Shown here: piece by piece, positions 1-6,103 of the stretch
Numbering within the stretch: position 1 is the first letter of the stretch
Layout: every line of letters begins with the position of its first letter
DNA from: Nitrosomonadaceae bacterium
Lineage (GTDB): Bacteria > Pseudomonadota > Gammaproteobacteria > Burkholderiales > Usitatibacteraceae
Direction of reading: 5' to 3'
DNA length: 12,796 bases
NCBI GenBank assembly: GCA_021300055.1
Contig: JAJTHU010000237.1
Coordinates: 1-12,796 of the forward strand
Translations under genes and position numbers: made by a program
Notes under the pieces: model-generated
Told to the model about the DNA's origin: nothing
The model's input: the letters and a program-made list of their open reading frames with translations, nothing else
Databases searched by the model: none

Positions 1-146
1 AACATGCTCATGAACGGCGCAAATATGGCGGAACTCATCGGCGAAGGGTGCAGCAGTATGATCGAGGGCGGATTGGGAGAGGGCACACCGCGCTCTCGGT
101 AGTGAAGCGTTAGGCCATCGACCAAGGCAAATTTACGTTGGATCAT
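1..146 (-). CDS. Alpha/beta hydrolase, N-terminal part (runs off the left edge)
   Basis: Reading the minus strand from an ATG at 146 gives 48 uninterrupted codons to the window edge. The protein starts MIQRKFALVDGLTLHYRERG, followed by a proline-rich turn and then IILLHPSPMSS. This is the usual opening of an alpha/beta hydrolase: two antiparallel strands with the LHYRERG turn, then a hydrophobic strand ending in an HPSP oxyanion-hole loop (the HG-type position). The nucleophile elbow and catalytic Asp/His lie outside the window, so the substrate cannot be told. No signal peptide is seen, so it is probably cytoplasmic. It starts 9 bp after the stop of the MDR oxidoreductase on the same strand, so the two are likely co-transcribed. 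The Shine-Dalgarno is weak. Family is fairly sure; function is unknown. Confidence 0.72.
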   Translation of the reverse strand, partial: MIQRKFALVDGLTLHYRERGVPSPNPPSIILLHPSPMSSAIFAPFMSM

Positions 147-155
147 TTGCGCGGC

Positions 156-1190
156 CTACGGCGCCACATACACTTTTACTAACTGCTTGCCGGTGTGTGC
201 GCCGCTGAATAACTCAATGAGCGCACTGCAAAAGGAGCCAATTCCCAAGCTGATGTGTTCTGGCGACTTGAGGCGGCCTTCAGCAAGCCAGATCGCCATT
301 TGTTGCGTTGCAGTCGGCCACTCGTCCATAAAGTCAAACACGATGATGCCGTTCATGGTTCCGCGCGCGGTGATGAGCTTGATGTAGTTCTTTGGGCCTG
401 CATAGGCGTCGTTGTAAGCTGAAAGCGCGCCGCACAGCACGACCCTCGCGCCACGCGCCAGATTAGCCAGCGCCGCATCAAGCATCTCGCCACCTACGTT
501 GTCGAAGTAGATGTGAATGCCCTCGGGGGCGTGTTGTTTGAGGGCTTGCGCGAGGTTTCCGACCTTGTAGTTGAACGCGGCGTCGAAGCCGAGCGTGTCG
601 ACTAGCCACCGGCACTTTTCGTCAGAACCTGCGCTGCCGACGACGCGGCATCCCATAAGCTTGGCGAGTTGTCCCACCGTTGAACCCACCGTGCCGGACG
701 CGGCAGATACAAAGACGGTTTCGCCGGCGACAGGCTTTGCTTGGCGCAGTAATCCGAAGTAGGCCGTCATGCCGGGCATGCCGAGAACGCCGAGGTGCTG
801 CGAAAGTGTGCCGAGAGAAGGGTCGCATTTGGTTAGCGCAAGCGCTCCGGTCGCCGCCGAGACATCGACAACAATTTGTGTCTGGGCGCTTAGCAAGCCC
901 GTCACCCAATCGCCAGACGCGAAGTCGGCGTGTTTGGATTCCACAACGACGCCGCCCGCGTAACAGCGCACCGGTGAACCGATGCGGCCGCCCGGTACAT
1001 ACGTGTCATAGGCGTTCATCCAGTAGCGGATGGCTGGGTCGAGCGAAAGATAGTGCGTTGCAATCTGCACTTCGCCATTGCGCAGCGCGGGGACGGGGAT
1101 AGCGTCGAAGGCGATGTCGCTGGTCTGCACCATGCCCTGCGGGTGCGCGGCGAGAACCGCGCGGTGGTTTATTTGTTGTGGGCTTGTCAT
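156..1190 (-). CDS. NADPH-dependent MDR-family oxidoreductase (CurA / alkenal-alkenone reductase type)
   Basis: A 344-residue protein of the zinc-free medium-chain dehydrogenase/reductase family, which reduces the C=C bond of alpha,beta-unsaturated aldehydes or ketones with NADPH (2-alkenal reductase, prostaglandin reductase and curcumin reductase CurA belong here). Visible landmarks are LSLDPAIRYWM (residues 48-58), GMPGMTAYFGLL (137-148), the nucleotide-binding loop VSAASGTVGSTVGQLAK (161-177), YFDNVGGEMLDAAL (228-241), GTMNGIIVFDF (277-287) and the C-terminal TGKQLVKV. No structural or catalytic zinc ligands are apparent. I chose the ATG at 1190 because the upstream 22 in-frame codons (to 1256) are His/Arg-rich and unlike the family. 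Length fits the family. It is divergent from the epimerase at 1356 and probably co-transcribed with the alpha/beta hydrolase. The exact substrate is unknown. Confidence 0.9.
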   Translation of the reverse strand: MTSPQQINHRAVLAAHPQGMVQTSDIAFDAIPVPALRNGEVQIATHYLSLDPAIRYWMNAYDTYVPGGRIGSPVRCYAGGVVVESKHADFASGDWVTGLLSAQTQIVVDVSAATGALALTKCDPSLGTLSQHLGVLGMPGMTAYFGLLRQAKPVAGETVFVSAASGTVGSTVGQLAKLMGCRVVGSAGSDEKCRWLVDTLGFDAAFNYKVGNLAQALKQHAPEGIHIYFDNVGGEMLDAALANLARGARVVLCGALSAYNDAYAGPKNYIKLITARGTMNGIIVFDFMDEWPTATQQMAIWLAEGRLKSPEHISLGIGSFCSALIELFSGAHTGKQLVKVYVAP

Positions 1191-1355
1191 GCTGTTCGGT
1201 AGGGGTAGTGGACGTCGCAGATTGCCGTTTCGGTGGTGAGCGACATGATGAGGCATGATTTAATGAGACTCCAACGCCTCTACTCTACGCCATGCGTGCG
1301 CTCCGCAGCATGGCGCGAATGCACGCCATTCCATCAGATTGACTTGTTTACCAAG
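1191..1355. promoter_or_regulatory. Divergent intergenic region between oxidoreductase and dipeptide epimerase
   Basis: This 165-bp gap separates two divergent start codons, so it must hold promoters for both directions. I could not pick out a convincing -35/-10 pair on either strand. The only visible repeat is a pair of CATGAT hexamers at 1244-1249 and 1254-1259, ten bases apart, which could be chance. Neither gene has a strong Shine-Dalgarno next to its chosen start. Confidence 0.4.
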
Positions 1356-2477
1356 ATGAAAATTCGACAAATCGTTGTTGGCGAAGTGCAAGTGCCGTTG
1401 ATCGTCCCTTTCAAGACAGCGCTGCGCACGGTCGATCACGTGCATAGCCTTATCGTACGTGTTGAAACGGATAGTGGACTGGTCGGCTTTGGCGAGGCCG
1501 CCGCAACCGCGGTGATCACTGGCGACCTCATCGGCTCGATGCGAGCCGGGATGGCAGTGCTTGCGCCACAACTTGTCGGTCGCGATCTCGCCGCCTTCAA
1601 TGCAAACCTCACGACCATCTCAAACGGACTAGTTCACCACACCAGCTTGAAGGCTGCGCTTGAGATCGCGCTCTACGATCTGCGCGCGCAACAATTCGGT
1701 GTGCCGCTTTATCAGTTACTCGGTGGCATGGCAGGGGCGGTCAGCAGGCCGCAAGTCAAGACAGACGTGACCATCAGCCTCAATGCGGCGCCGACGATGG
1801 TGGCCGACGCCATGCGCGCGGTTGAGTCGGGTTTTGACGCATTGAAGATCAAGCTCGGCGCGGGTAACGCGGCAGACGATATCAATGCGGTCCTGGCGAT
1901 CAACCAGGCGGTTGGTAAGCGAGCGAGTTTGCGGCTTGATGCTAACCAAGCGTGGTCGCCCAAAGACGCGGTGCGCATCATTCAGGCGATCGAACAAGCC
2001 GGCGTGACCATCGAGCTCGTTGAGCAACCCGTTAAGGCGGCAGATATCGCAGGGCTGAAATATGTGACCGACCGCACGCTCTCGCCCATCCTTGCCGACG
2101 AAGCCGTGTTCGGCACGACTGATGCGATTCATATCCTTGATTCACAGTCGGCGGATCTGCTCAACATCAAGTTGATGAAGACGGCTGGCTTGAGTCAGGC
2201 CACTGAAATCGCGGCTATCGCGCGCCGCTTTAACCGCGCTTGCATGATCGGCTGCATGCTTGAAAGCCATGTCAGCGTCACGGCGGCGGCGCACTTTGCG
2301 CTGGCGCAAGCTGATGTGGTGCGATATGTGGATCTGGATGGGCCGCAACTTTGCCGTGAGTCGGTGGTACATGGCGGCATGCGGATGGACGGTGCGTGGA
2401 TCACCCTGGGCGACGCACCGGGCCTCGGCATTCGCGAGGTGCGCAGCATGCAGGGCATTCAAGCGTATGGCGCCTAA
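1356..2477 (+). CDS. Enolase-superfamily dipeptide epimerase (L-Ala-D/L-Glu epimerase type)
   Basis: A 373-residue member of the muconate-lactonizing subgroup of the enolase superfamily. It has the N-terminal capping domain followed by the barrel residues: K164-I-K166 (KxK; the second Lys is a catalytic base), D195 and N197 (DANQAW), E223 (VEQP), D248 (LADEAVFG) and K272 (NIKLMKT, the opposite-face base). The first metal ligand is D195, with E223 and D248. Near the C-terminus, D326-L-D328 forms the DxD motif that in known dipeptide epimerases holds the dipeptide's ammonium group, which favours this activity over muconate cycloisomerase or o-succinylbenzoate synthase. Such enzymes interconvert L-Ala-D-Glu and L-Ala-L-Glu in murein peptide recycling, although family members vary in specificity. 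No signal peptide is seen, so it is cytoplasmic. The ATG at 1356 fits the family start (MKIRQI); codons upstream do not. The stop overlaps the next start. Confidence 0.88.
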   Translation: MKIRQIVVGEVQVPLIVPFKTALRTVDHVHSLIVRVETDSGLVGFGEAAATAVITGDLIGSMRAGMAVLAPQLVGRDLAAFNANLTTISNGLVHHTSLKAALEIALYDLRAQQFGVPLYQLLGGMAGAVSRPQVKTDVTISLNAAPTMVADAMRAVESGFDALKIKLGAGNAADDINAVLAINQAVGKRASLRLDANQAWSPKDAVRIIQAIEQAGVTIELVEQPVKAADIAGLKYVTDRTLSPILADEAVFGTTDAIHILDSQSADLLNIKLMKTAGLSQATEIAAIARRFNRACMIGCMLESHVSVTAAAHFALAQADVVRYVDLDGPQLCRESVVHGGMRMDGAWITLGDAPGLGIREVRSMQGIQAYGA

Positions 2478-3151
2478 TGTCAATGAGCGCTTCCAGCAAA
2501 AAATTCGTGCGCCTCTGCGGGGCGAAACTTGTTGCATTTGCGTCGCTCGTGATCGCGCCTTTCGTCCTCGCGATGCCGACCATGACTAGCGGATCCAGTG
2601 AGTTTGTTTTGTTCGATTGGACGCGTGACCAAACCTCCAGCGGATGGTCTGCTGTGGATGATTGGGTCATGGGGGGCGTTTCGCGTAGCCGCATGCGTTG
2701 GGATGCAGCAGGCCATGCTGTTTTCGAAGGGCGTGTCTCGCTCGAGAATAATGGCGGCTTCGCGTCCGTGCGGACGATGGTTGCTTCGCCGATCCCGGCC
2801 GATAAGGACACGTTTGTTGTACGTGTCCGCGGTGACGGAAAGCGCTACGCGCTGATGTTTCGTACTGATCGCACCTTTGATGGCGTGGCTTATCACGCAG
2901 GGTTCGTCGCACCAGCTTCTTCGGCGACAGCGGATGGTTGGACCACGGTCAGGCTGGAGCGGAATAAATTTGTAGCGAAGTTTCGTGGGCGCCTGATCAA
3001 CGCGCCACCGCTCAAGTTTGAGCACGTGAGGCAGATCGGGTTGATGGTGTCCGATGGGCAGTCCGGGGAGTTTCGACTTGAGGTTGCGCGTATTGTCGCG
3101 GACTCCGCACCGCGCGCCGAGGGCTCATCCACAGTGGAGTTGGGTCGATGA
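2477..3151 (+). CDS. Exported CIA30-domain protein
   Basis: A 224-residue protein with an N-terminal signal peptide: basic start with K8, K9, R12 and K17, a hydrophobic core at about 18-32, and a likely cleavage after VLA (residue 32). The rest is one CIA30 domain (named after mitochondrial complex I intermediate-associated protein 30; a galactose-binding-like beta sandwich). Its hallmarks are DDWVMGGVSRS (61-71), FEGRVSLENNGGFASVRT (83-100), RGDGKRYALMFRT (118-130) and GLMVSDGQSGEFRLEVARI (188-206). Bacterial members have no settled function; a ligand- or protein-binding role is more likely than catalysis, and a direct complex I role is unlikely for an exported form. The ATG at 2477 shares its A with the preceding TAA (TAATG), implying translational coupling; an ATG at 2483 is the alternative. 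Its stop overlaps the serine hydrolase start. Confidence 0.82.
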   Translation: MSMSASSKKFVRLCGAKLVAFASLVIAPFVLAMPTMTSGSSEFVLFDWTRDQTSSGWSAVDDWVMGGVSRSRMRWDAAGHAVFEGRVSLENNGGFASVRTMVASPIPADKDTFVVRVRGDGKRYALMFRTDRTFDGVAYHAGFVAPASSATADGWTTVRLERNKFVAKFRGRLINAPPLKFEHVRQIGLMVSDGQSGEFRLEVARIVADSAPRAEGSSTVELGR

Positions 3152-4371
3152 TTGTGGGCTTCCGGGAATGCGCGTTAGCCCGCGCCGTTGCATGCGGTTC
3201 ACTGGTCCTCGCCGTGCTGCTGCCCGCTGCACCGCGTCTCGCCGACGCGCAGCAGGCAAAGGCCTCAAGCGCGAGTAACTATTTCCCGCCGCGCCACGAT
3301 TGGCAGCGGCGTACCGCAGAGCAAGTGGGAATGGACCCAAAAGCGCTGGCGGACGCAGTCGCGTTTGTGCAGACCCGCGAGAATCCAGCCACGCGCGATC
3401 AAGCGTTGATGCTCACGCGCACCTTCGGCGCGTCCGAGCCGCACTTCGGCGGGATCATCGGTCCGACCAAACCGCGTTCTCCCATCAACGGCGTGATTAT
3501 TCGTCGAGGTTATGTGGTTGCCGAGTGGGGCGACACCCAAGCGGTCGACATGGCGCACAGCGTTGTCAAGACGATGCTGTCCAGTGTGGTCGGGCTCGCG
3601 TGGCAGCAGGGCTTGATCTGCGACTTGAACGACCGCGTAGGCCCTTACATGCCGCGCGATGTCGATTTGTTTGAGGCGCCGCACAATCAGGCAATCACTT
3701 GGGACCACCTGCTGCGTCAGACCAGCGACTGGCAAGGTACGCTCTGGGGAAAACCCGACTGGGCGGATCGGCCCGAAGGTGATCCGGCGTCCTGGTCGAA
3801 CCGAAAGCTGCATGCGCCGGGAACGCGCTTTAAGTACAACGACGTGCGCATCAACGTGCTGGCGCTGGCCGCGCTGCACGTTTGGCGTCGCCCGCTGCCT
3901 GAGGTGTTTAAGCGCGAGATCATGGACCCCATCGGCGCGTCTAGTAAATGGCGCTGGCACGGTTACGATAACTCTTGGATCGAGCTCGATGGGCAGCGCA
4001 TGCAGTCCGTATCGGGTGGTGGTCACTGGGGTGGCGGCATGTTTATTGATGCCTGGGACATGGCGCGCTTCGGCTATTTGCATTTGCGTGGTGGCAAATG
4101 GGATGGCCGTCAGCTGGTTTCGCCGGAGTGGATTAGGCTAGCGCGGACACCGGGCGCTGTAAACGCAGAGTACGGATTTGCGAATTGGTACCTAAACACG
4201 AACCGCAAGCGGCTCGCCGCGGCGCCGGTGTCCGCCGTGACGTTCAATGGCAATGGCCAGAACATCATCTACATTGACGCCGAAAACGATCTGCTCATCG
4301 TGGTGCGTTGGATTGACCGCGATCCAGCCTTGAACGACTTTGTCTCGCGCGTGCTTGCTGCAACTCGCTGA
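3148..4371 (+). CDS. Exported serine hydrolase, beta-lactamase / penicillin-binding-protein fold
   Basis: A 407-residue protein with a hydrophobic N-terminal segment at about 13-34 ending in a plausible ADA/Q cleavage site, so it should act in the periplasm or at the membrane. The catalytic fold is that of class C beta-lactamases, EstB-type esterases and 6-aminohexanoate-dimer hydrolase: the nucleophile motif S138-V-V-K141 (SxxK), the Tyr motif Y230-N-D232 where YxN is usual, and a third motif reading FNGNGQNIIYID (366-377) instead of KTG or HxG. The domain around GMFIDAWDMARFGYLHLRGG (297-316) is typical of this hydrolase group. It cleaves an amide or ester, but the substrate cannot be read from sequence. 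The ATG overlaps the previous TGA (ATGA at 3148-3151), making it the third gene of a coupled set with the dipeptide epimerase, which hints at peptide substrates. Confidence 0.85.
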   Translation: MIVGFRECALARAVACGSLVLAVLLPAAPRLADAQQAKASSASNYFPPRHDWQRRTAEQVGMDPKALADAVAFVQTRENPATRDQALMLTRTFGASEPHFGGIIGPTKPRSPINGVIIRRGYVVAEWGDTQAVDMAHSVVKTMLSSVVGLAWQQGLICDLNDRVGPYMPRDVDLFEAPHNQAITWDHLLRQTSDWQGTLWGKPDWADRPEGDPASWSNRKLHAPGTRFKYNDVRINVLALAALHVWRRPLPEVFKREIMDPIGASSKWRWHGYDNSWIELDGQRMQSVSGGGHWGGGMFIDAWDMARFGYLHLRGGKWDGRQLVSPEWIRLARTPGAVNAEYGFANWYLNTNRKRLAAAPVSAVTFNGNGQNIIYIDAENDLLIVVRWIDRDPALNDFVSRVLAATR

Positions 4372-4413
4372 TCGCGCCCAGTGTTGCCAATGTCAATCTG
4401 CGGCCTAAAAAGG

Positions 4414-4419
4414 TAGAAT
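4414..4419 (+). promoter_or_regulatory. Candidate -10 box (TAGAAT) upstream of the oxygenase operon
   Basis: TAGAAT matches the sigma-70 -10 consensus TATAAT at five of six positions and sits in the only sizeable plus-strand gap before the 4584-9702 gene set. No good -35 hexamer lies 16-18 bp upstream; TTGCCA at 4384-4389 would leave a 24-bp spacer, which is too long. If used, transcription would begin near 4426 and give a leader of roughly 155 nt that starts with the stem-loop at 4432. Confidence 0.3.
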
Positions 4420-4431
4420 CCCCCCGGCATT

Positions 4432-4464
4432 AGCAGGTAAATGCGTTTCGCGCGTTTGCCTGCT
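4432..4464 (+). repeat. Inverted repeat / RNA stem-loop in the oxygenase leader
   Basis: The arms at 4432-4445 and 4451-4464 pair along all 14 positions as RNA, twelve as Watson-Crick pairs and two as G-U, around the 5-nt loop TTTCG. No T-run follows, so it does not look like a Rho-independent terminator. It lies 120 bp before the oxygenase start. It may protect the 5' end of the transcript, bind a regulator, or be a remnant of a repeat. Confidence 0.55.
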
Positions 4465-4583
4465 CAGCATTGAACGCATCAACCACCACCGCGTCGCACC
4501 GGCGCTGCGGCGTGTTCGTCGAGTCTCGGACGCGTGGGCGATTGTGCGAAAACAACAAAACAGACCAATCCCGGGCGCGACGC

Positions 4584-6083
4584 ATGACCGATTCCACGGC
4601 TCCGACCTTTCAATTGCCCGATAGCGCCGATGCGCTTGAGGCTCTCCTCGAAGAATGCCGCTTTGGTGCGGACCCCACCGCTGACGCTGTCATCGATGAA
4701 ATCTTGGGTGGTGTCGATCATATTGACGCCACCGATCAAGATTGGCAGCGCCGCTTAGAGCGCATTCGGGCGGTGAACAATGTGATTTCGACGTGGAGTA
4801 CGAACGCCGCGGCTTGGAACTGGCGCGGCGATCAGCAAGCTCAGGACGCAGGTATCGCTGCGCCGTTGGAACGCTTTGTGGCGTCAGTTGGGCACGTTCC
4901 CGATTGGGTTGACGCGGACAAACTTAGGCGCGCGGAAGAGTTTTTTCAAGATAACGGAGTGCTTCCGGTCGCTATCTTGTTTTGCGCAAGCCTGCCCGAG
5001 TGCTACGTCCTGCCTGATTTGTCGCTGGTGCTGCAGGCTACCGCGCAATTGGAAGCGCACACTGAGTACCGCATCCGCGCGACGGGTTCGATGATCTTTC
5101 CGCTGATGATGCGGGGTGGGCTCACGAATGGCGGAGGTGCGGGAATTGCGGGGGTGCTGAAAGTGCGCTTGATCCACGCAATGATCCGGCACTTGATCTT
5201 GCGCGATTCGCCAGAGCGCATGCTCCACGCCATGCGCACCAAGTCCGGGACGGCCGGTGTGGTCGCCGCGAACACCTCATTTGCGGATGGCAAGATGTAC
5301 GGAACTCTGCTGGCGCACGGCTGGCAATTGGAAGAAGAGGGCATGCCCTGCGATCAAGAGGAGCTCGCTTATACGTTGCTCACTTTCAGCTATGTGTGTT
5401 TACGTTCAATGCGGAGGCTGGGTGTACAGGCGGATCCGAATGATGAGGCGGCCTATCTTTACCTGTGGAACGTGATGGGACACTTCCTTGGCGTTGACCC
5501 GCGGTTGATGATTCAGGACGTGAAGAGCGGTGAGCGCCTGTTTGCGCAGATCCAGGCCAGAGGCCGCAAGCGCTGGGCGCAAATGCCGCTGGCGGCGGAT
5601 CCACGTCCTGCGCTAGGGCAGGCGCTCATGCGGGCGATGGAAAGCTTGCTCGGCGATGGTGTTGTGAGGCACTTTCCGGTCTTGATGACACGATATCTTT
5701 GTGGTCCCGTCAATGCGCGCGAGATCGGTGTGGTCGATCGGGCCCCGATGATCGCGCGCTTGGTGTTCTTTGCGGGTATGGCCGTCACCAAGTTCATCGA
5801 CAGCGTACTGCGCCTGATTTCGCCGCGATTCTCCATTTGTCGCCTCGTCGCGAGGGCGCTCGGCTATCGCGTCATCATGGCGTTCCTCATGGCGCAAACG
5901 CGCCCGCTGAATTTGCCTGCGTCGCTGCGCCTGCAAGGTGTGGAAACCGTCGCGAAGTGGGGCAACGACCCTCACGCGCCCAAGTGGGTCAATCGGGTCG
6001 AAGATTGGGTTACCATGCCGGGTGATTGGCGCGATACTGGCGAAAAACAATCAACAAACAAACCAACAAGCGCTACACCTTGA
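4584..6083 (+). CDS. MpaB/DUF2236-family haem oxygenase (latex-clearing-protein-like)
   Basis: A 499-residue, mostly alpha-helical protein of the oxygenase MpaB / DUF2236 family, which includes the rubber oxygenase Lcp. The family signature is visible: R163-I-R-A-T167, a glycine-rich turn (178-190), VRLIHAMIR with H198, and the C-terminal half segment AYLYLWNVMGHFLGVDP (290-306). From memory of Lcp studies, the corresponding Arg and Thr contact the haem and the His is its axial ligand. The Lys reported as second axial ligand just before that Thr in Lcp is Ala166 here. No signal peptide or Tat motif is visible, so it is probably cytoplasmic, unlike secreted Lcp. The ATG at 4584 was preferred to an in-frame TTG at 4470; neither has a strong Shine-Dalgarno. 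It leads a probable operon with the cyclase 20 bp downstream. Substrate unknown. Confidence 0.82.
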   Translation: MTDSTAPTFQLPDSADALEALLEECRFGADPTADAVIDEILGGVDHIDATDQDWQRRLERIRAVNNVISTWSTNAAAWNWRGDQQAQDAGIAAPLERFVASVGHVPDWVDADKLRRAEEFFQDNGVLPVAILFCASLPECYVLPDLSLVLQATAQLEAHTEYRIRATGSMIFPLMMRGGLTNGGGAGIAGVLKVRLIHAMIRHLILRDSPERMLHAMRTKSGTAGVVAANTSFADGKMYGTLLAHGWQLEEEGMPCDQEELAYTLLTFSYVCLRSMRRLGVQADPNDEAAYLYLWNVMGHFLGVDPRLMIQDVKSGERLFAQIQARGRKRWAQMPLAADPRPALGQALMRAMESLLGDGVVRHFPVLMTRYLCGPVNAREIGVVDRAPMIARLVFFAGMAVTKFIDSVLRLISPRFSICRLVARALGYRVIMAFLMAQTRPLNLPASLRLQGVETVAKWGNDPHAPKWVNRVEDWVTMPGDWRDTGEKQSTNKPTSATP

Positions 6084-6091
6084 ACAAGTTT

Positions 6092-6097
6092 GGGAGG
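6092..6097 (+). promoter_or_regulatory. Shine-Dalgarno GGGAGG deciding a GTG start
   Basis: GGGAGG lies 6 nt before the GTG at 6104. This is the best ribosome-binding site among the candidate starts for the cyclase and gives a protein that begins directly with a signal-peptide-like segment. The in-frame ATG at 6026 lies inside the oxygenase gene and the TTG at 6080 lacks such a site. Confidence 0.75.
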
Positions 6098-6103
6098 CAA
6101 CTG

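Larger units (their letters stand above)
4372..4583. other. 212-bp intergenic region: candidate promoter and leader
   Basis: This is the longest gap in the window. It contains no good coding sequence: an in-frame TTG at 4470 would extend the next protein by 38 residues, but these are Arg/Thr-rich and unlike a conserved N-terminus. It holds a TAGAAT -10-like box at 4414-4419 followed by a run of C, and a strong stem-loop at 4432-4464. It therefore probably carries the promoter and leader of the oxygenase operon. I see no classical terminator for the preceding hydrolase gene. Confidence 0.5.

Noticed and set aside
1..102. Open plus-strand frame at the left edge ending in TAG at 100-102
   Set aside because: It lies opposite a minus-strand frame that reads as a clear alpha/beta hydrolase N-terminus; the plus-strand translation resembles no family I know.
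1191..1256. 22-codon upstream extension of the MDR oxidoreductase
   Set aside because: The extension is His/Arg/Pro-rich and precedes a family-like start at 1190, so the later ATG was used.
1244..1259. CATGAT direct repeat as a regulator site
   Set aside because: Two hexamers in a 165-bp gap are easily chance; no further copies or symmetry were seen.
1233..1355. 41-codon upstream extension of the dipeptide epimerase
   Set aside because: The family normally starts at MKIRQI-type sequence; the extension lacks family character and overlaps the promoter region of the divergent gene.
3265..4083. Long minus-strand open frame (272 codons) opposite the serine hydrolase
   Set aside because: Its translation is Arg/His-rich without domains, and the opposite strand has all hydrolase motifs; it is a codon-bias shadow in GC-rich DNA.
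4470..4583. TTG start extending the oxygenase by 38 residues
   Set aside because: There is no Shine-Dalgarno, the extension is low-complexity and basic, and there is no signal peptide; the ATG at 4584 is simpler.
6026..6103. ATG start for the cyclase inside the oxygenase gene
   Set aside because: It would place 26 polar residues before the signal peptide and has no good ribosome site, while the GTG at 6104 has GGGAGG at ideal spacing.
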